Source: Nectonema munidae (taxonomy: Eukaryota > Nematomorpha > Nectonematoida > Nectonematidae). From it: a DNA stretch of 64,000 nt. A model generated the notes under the pieces. That model saw only the letters and a list, made by a program, of their open reading frames with translations. It searched no databases and had not been told where the DNA came from. Location: assembly GCA_030549495.1 (NCBI GenBank), contig JAUIRK010000947.1, positions 615,152 through 679,151 on the forward strand. Direction: 5' to 3'. Made by a program: the position numbers and the translations under genes. Each line of letters opens with the position of its first letter. Within the stretch, counting starts at the first letter, position 1. Below, one piece after another: positions 62,222-64,000 of this stretch.

Positions 62222-63939
62222 TTATTTTGAATGAAAAGCTGTGAAGCAATGCATATGTAGAGCCACGTTACACTTGGTGCATCTTTTTTTAGTACCTTTT
62301 TTACAAAACACACATATTTTTTGAGTAGGAAGATTGCCAAAGTCATGGTCTTTTTGATCAAGTCTAATGTCATTGCTAACTTTATTTGTAAAAAAAGGAA
62401 TTTGAATTTTGTTTGCAGAATTTTGCAGAAGATATGTGTTAACAATTTCACGTATGAACCCAAGTTGATCCAGAGGTTTATCTTTATACAGACAACTTTT
62501 TTTGTACAAAAACCAAGAATTTTTGTAGCGATGCGTGAAATAAAAATCGGAAGAAAGGCCACCACCACTTCTTTAAACGTATGCTCATTTGGTATTGTGT
62601 AACATTTTGATTTGATCTGTCCACTCCACCTATCAATTTGTTATATTCTGCTATACCATTTGGTTGTTGTATGTATATAATTTTTTTTGTTGAAGAGCAC
62701 CATCTTTTAATTTTTTTTATTGGCTTTACTCCTAGGCAGGTGGATGCAAGATTCACTACGTTATTATCCCTCCAGGTTATAACAATTATTTTAGAACTTG
62801 CGTCATAGCGATAATCAAAATTACCTCTTTTTTTTTAAGTAAGCATTTTTTATTAAGAATTGGACATTTCTGCAACCTATCACTTCTTATTACACCTGTG
62901 GCGTGAAATCCCTTCTTTCTTAGAAGTTCGAACAAATGCAAGGAGCAGAAGTAATTATCCATTATCAGGTGGTAATTACTTTGTGGTAAAAGATTAGCGA
63001 ATTTCATTACCACACTACCTCCTATTCCTAATTCTTTGTTATATACTTCAGATTTACCCGCATATGGTGAAATAGAAATAATGTAGCCATCTGAAGTGCA
63101 CATTGTCCACGTCTTATACCCGAATCTAATAGGCTTTCCTTTCATAAATTGTTTAGAAGGATGCTTGCCGTAATATTCAATCATGGATTCATCAATACTA
63201 ATATTTTTCGATTCAGGCATATAACGTAAAAAACGAAGGTTTATTTTGTCATAAAAAGGCTTTATTTTTGCCAACTTATTACCGCATTCTAGGCACAGGT
63301 TATCAGCTAAATGAATATAGCTAAGAATTTTCTCAAAGCGATTACGACTAAATGCTTTAGCTATCGCTATGTTATGTATATCGTCTTTTTGCTCCCAAAA
63401 CATTCTAGTTCTGCAAACTGGGCTGTAACCACTTATCATAAGAACACTTAAAAAAAGCTTCAACTCAGATTTATCCATACTAAAATTTAAATCCCCCTTA
63501 TCCCTTTTAGCATACAAGATTGTCTGTTGTAGAATAAATTCCATAATTTCATCATCAAAAAAAGCTCAAAATATTTTACTGGGGAAAATGAGTTTATATC
63601 ATCTAGAGAGGCTTGAATGCGGGAATCGTTATTACACAATATACTTTTTATGTCAATTTTTTTCCATTTTCTTGAGTCTGGAGTTCTTTTATCTATCATA
63701 GTATCATCTTCATCGCCGCATAACTCCTTCGAACCATCGATATTATTTAAAACCAAACTTGCACTAGCATTCAATTGTTTTCCCGAAAGGTTGTCGATTG
63801 AAAGTTCATAATCTTCATCACCACTGTCAACATCGCTTATGTATGAATTTTCTGGAGGACAAATGTAAATTTGAGCAGAAGAAAATTCACTATCAGTCAA
63901 AAATGATATGGCTTCATTCACATTCATATTCTGAAACAT
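62222..63939 (-). pseudogene. piggyBac transposase, split by three small frame breaks
   Basis: Cut-and-paste transposase of the piggyBac/DDE_Tnp_1_7 family, acting at TTAA in the nucleus. Start ATG at 63939-63937 (MFQNMNVNEAISFL); the acidic N-terminus includes DVDSGDEDYELSIDN. The catalytic domain lies in 63544-62786 and 62756-62510. The three catalytic Asp are visible: SIDESM (63193), LIMDNYFCS (62959) and GGVDRSNQ (62621). The first two are 78 residues apart, as in cabbage-looper piggyBac (D268, D346). A C-terminal cysteine-rich finger, CVFCKKGTKKRCTKC, ends near 62222. Total length is near 570 residues, close to the family norm. Frame breaks fall in an A7 run (63557-63563), a T9 run (62828-62836) and a T5 run (62520-62524). 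Old decay or sequencing error are both possible. The longest uninterrupted piece is 252 codons. Confidence 0.9.
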
Positions 63940-63986
63940 TTATTAGTATAAAAACTCTCGTTATAACCTTACTACACACGGACATA

Positions 63987-64000
63987 ACACACACACACAC
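63987..64000. repeat. (AC)n microsatellite at the window edge
   Basis: Alternating AC continues to the last base; its full length is not visible. Confidence 0.85.

Larger units (their letters stand above)
61767..64000 (-). mobile_element. piggyBac-family DNA transposon, one end in the window
   Basis: The left terminus CCCATTAATGACCAACC abuts TTAA, as in piggyBac elements. The transposase reads right to left, so this is its 3' end; the 5' end lies beyond 64000. Between the end and the stop codon are about 450 bp of terminal and 3' sequence, including a hairpin at 61928-61958. The terminal 15 bases resemble those of the MITE at 6036-6165 (CCCATTTACGACCAA). An AC microsatellite starts at 63987. 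Confidence 0.88.

Noticed and set aside
62321-62602. 93-codon plus-strand frame in the transposon
   Set aside because: It is antisense to the transposase C-terminus, where the minus strand has clear piggyBac features.
63617-63811. 64-codon plus-strand frame
   Set aside because: Antisense shadow of the transposase N-terminal region.

Overview
This is an AT-rich animal nuclear sequence, most likely from an arthropod. The evidence is a multi-intron protein gene with conventional GT..AG introns, piggyBac, Helitron-like and LINE transposon remains, microsatellites and a very large satellite array. There are no bacterial-type genes, rRNA, tRNA or CRISPR features that I can support. The species cannot be named from the sequence alone.

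Left third (1-21.3 kb): the main gene is a plus-strand CDT1 (replication licensing factor, 'double parked' in flies). Ten exons can be placed between 5389 and 21016. The serine/proline-rich N-terminal half lies in exons at 5389-5854, 9299-9499 and 10135-about 10316. The geminin/MCM-binding core lies in 13692-15285, and the C-terminal winged helix in 20201-21016. Reading phases agree at every junction from 13692 onward; only the 3' edge of the third exon and the start of the gene are uncertain. Introns and flanks carry a dispersed repeat family (four copies), TTAA-flanked piggyBac MITEs of two kinds, a Helitron-like insertion, a minus-strand LINE reverse-transcriptase fragment, a hAT-like end, a fold-back-like element and a 24-bp tandem repeat. 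A convincing minus-strand coding exon of an unidentified gene enters at the left edge (1-175), and two weaker minus-strand exon candidates lie in a CDT1 intron.

Middle (22.2-61.77 kb): one uninterrupted head-to-tail satellite of about 540 copies of a 73-bp unit. It begins about 0.9 kb after the CDT1 polyadenylation signal. Its left 6 kb is rich in variants, the core is very uniform, and variant mix changes gradually toward the right. The many short open frames across it are by-products of the repeat.

Right end (61.77-64 kb): a piggyBac-family transposon inserted in the TTAA of a satellite unit. Its minus-strand transposase keeps the three catalytic aspartates but is split by three small frame breaks, all in homopolymer runs. 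Its far end lies beyond the window, so the satellite probably resumes on the other side. Its terminal sequence matches that of a short MITE inside a CDT1 intron, which suggests that this family mobilised the MITE.
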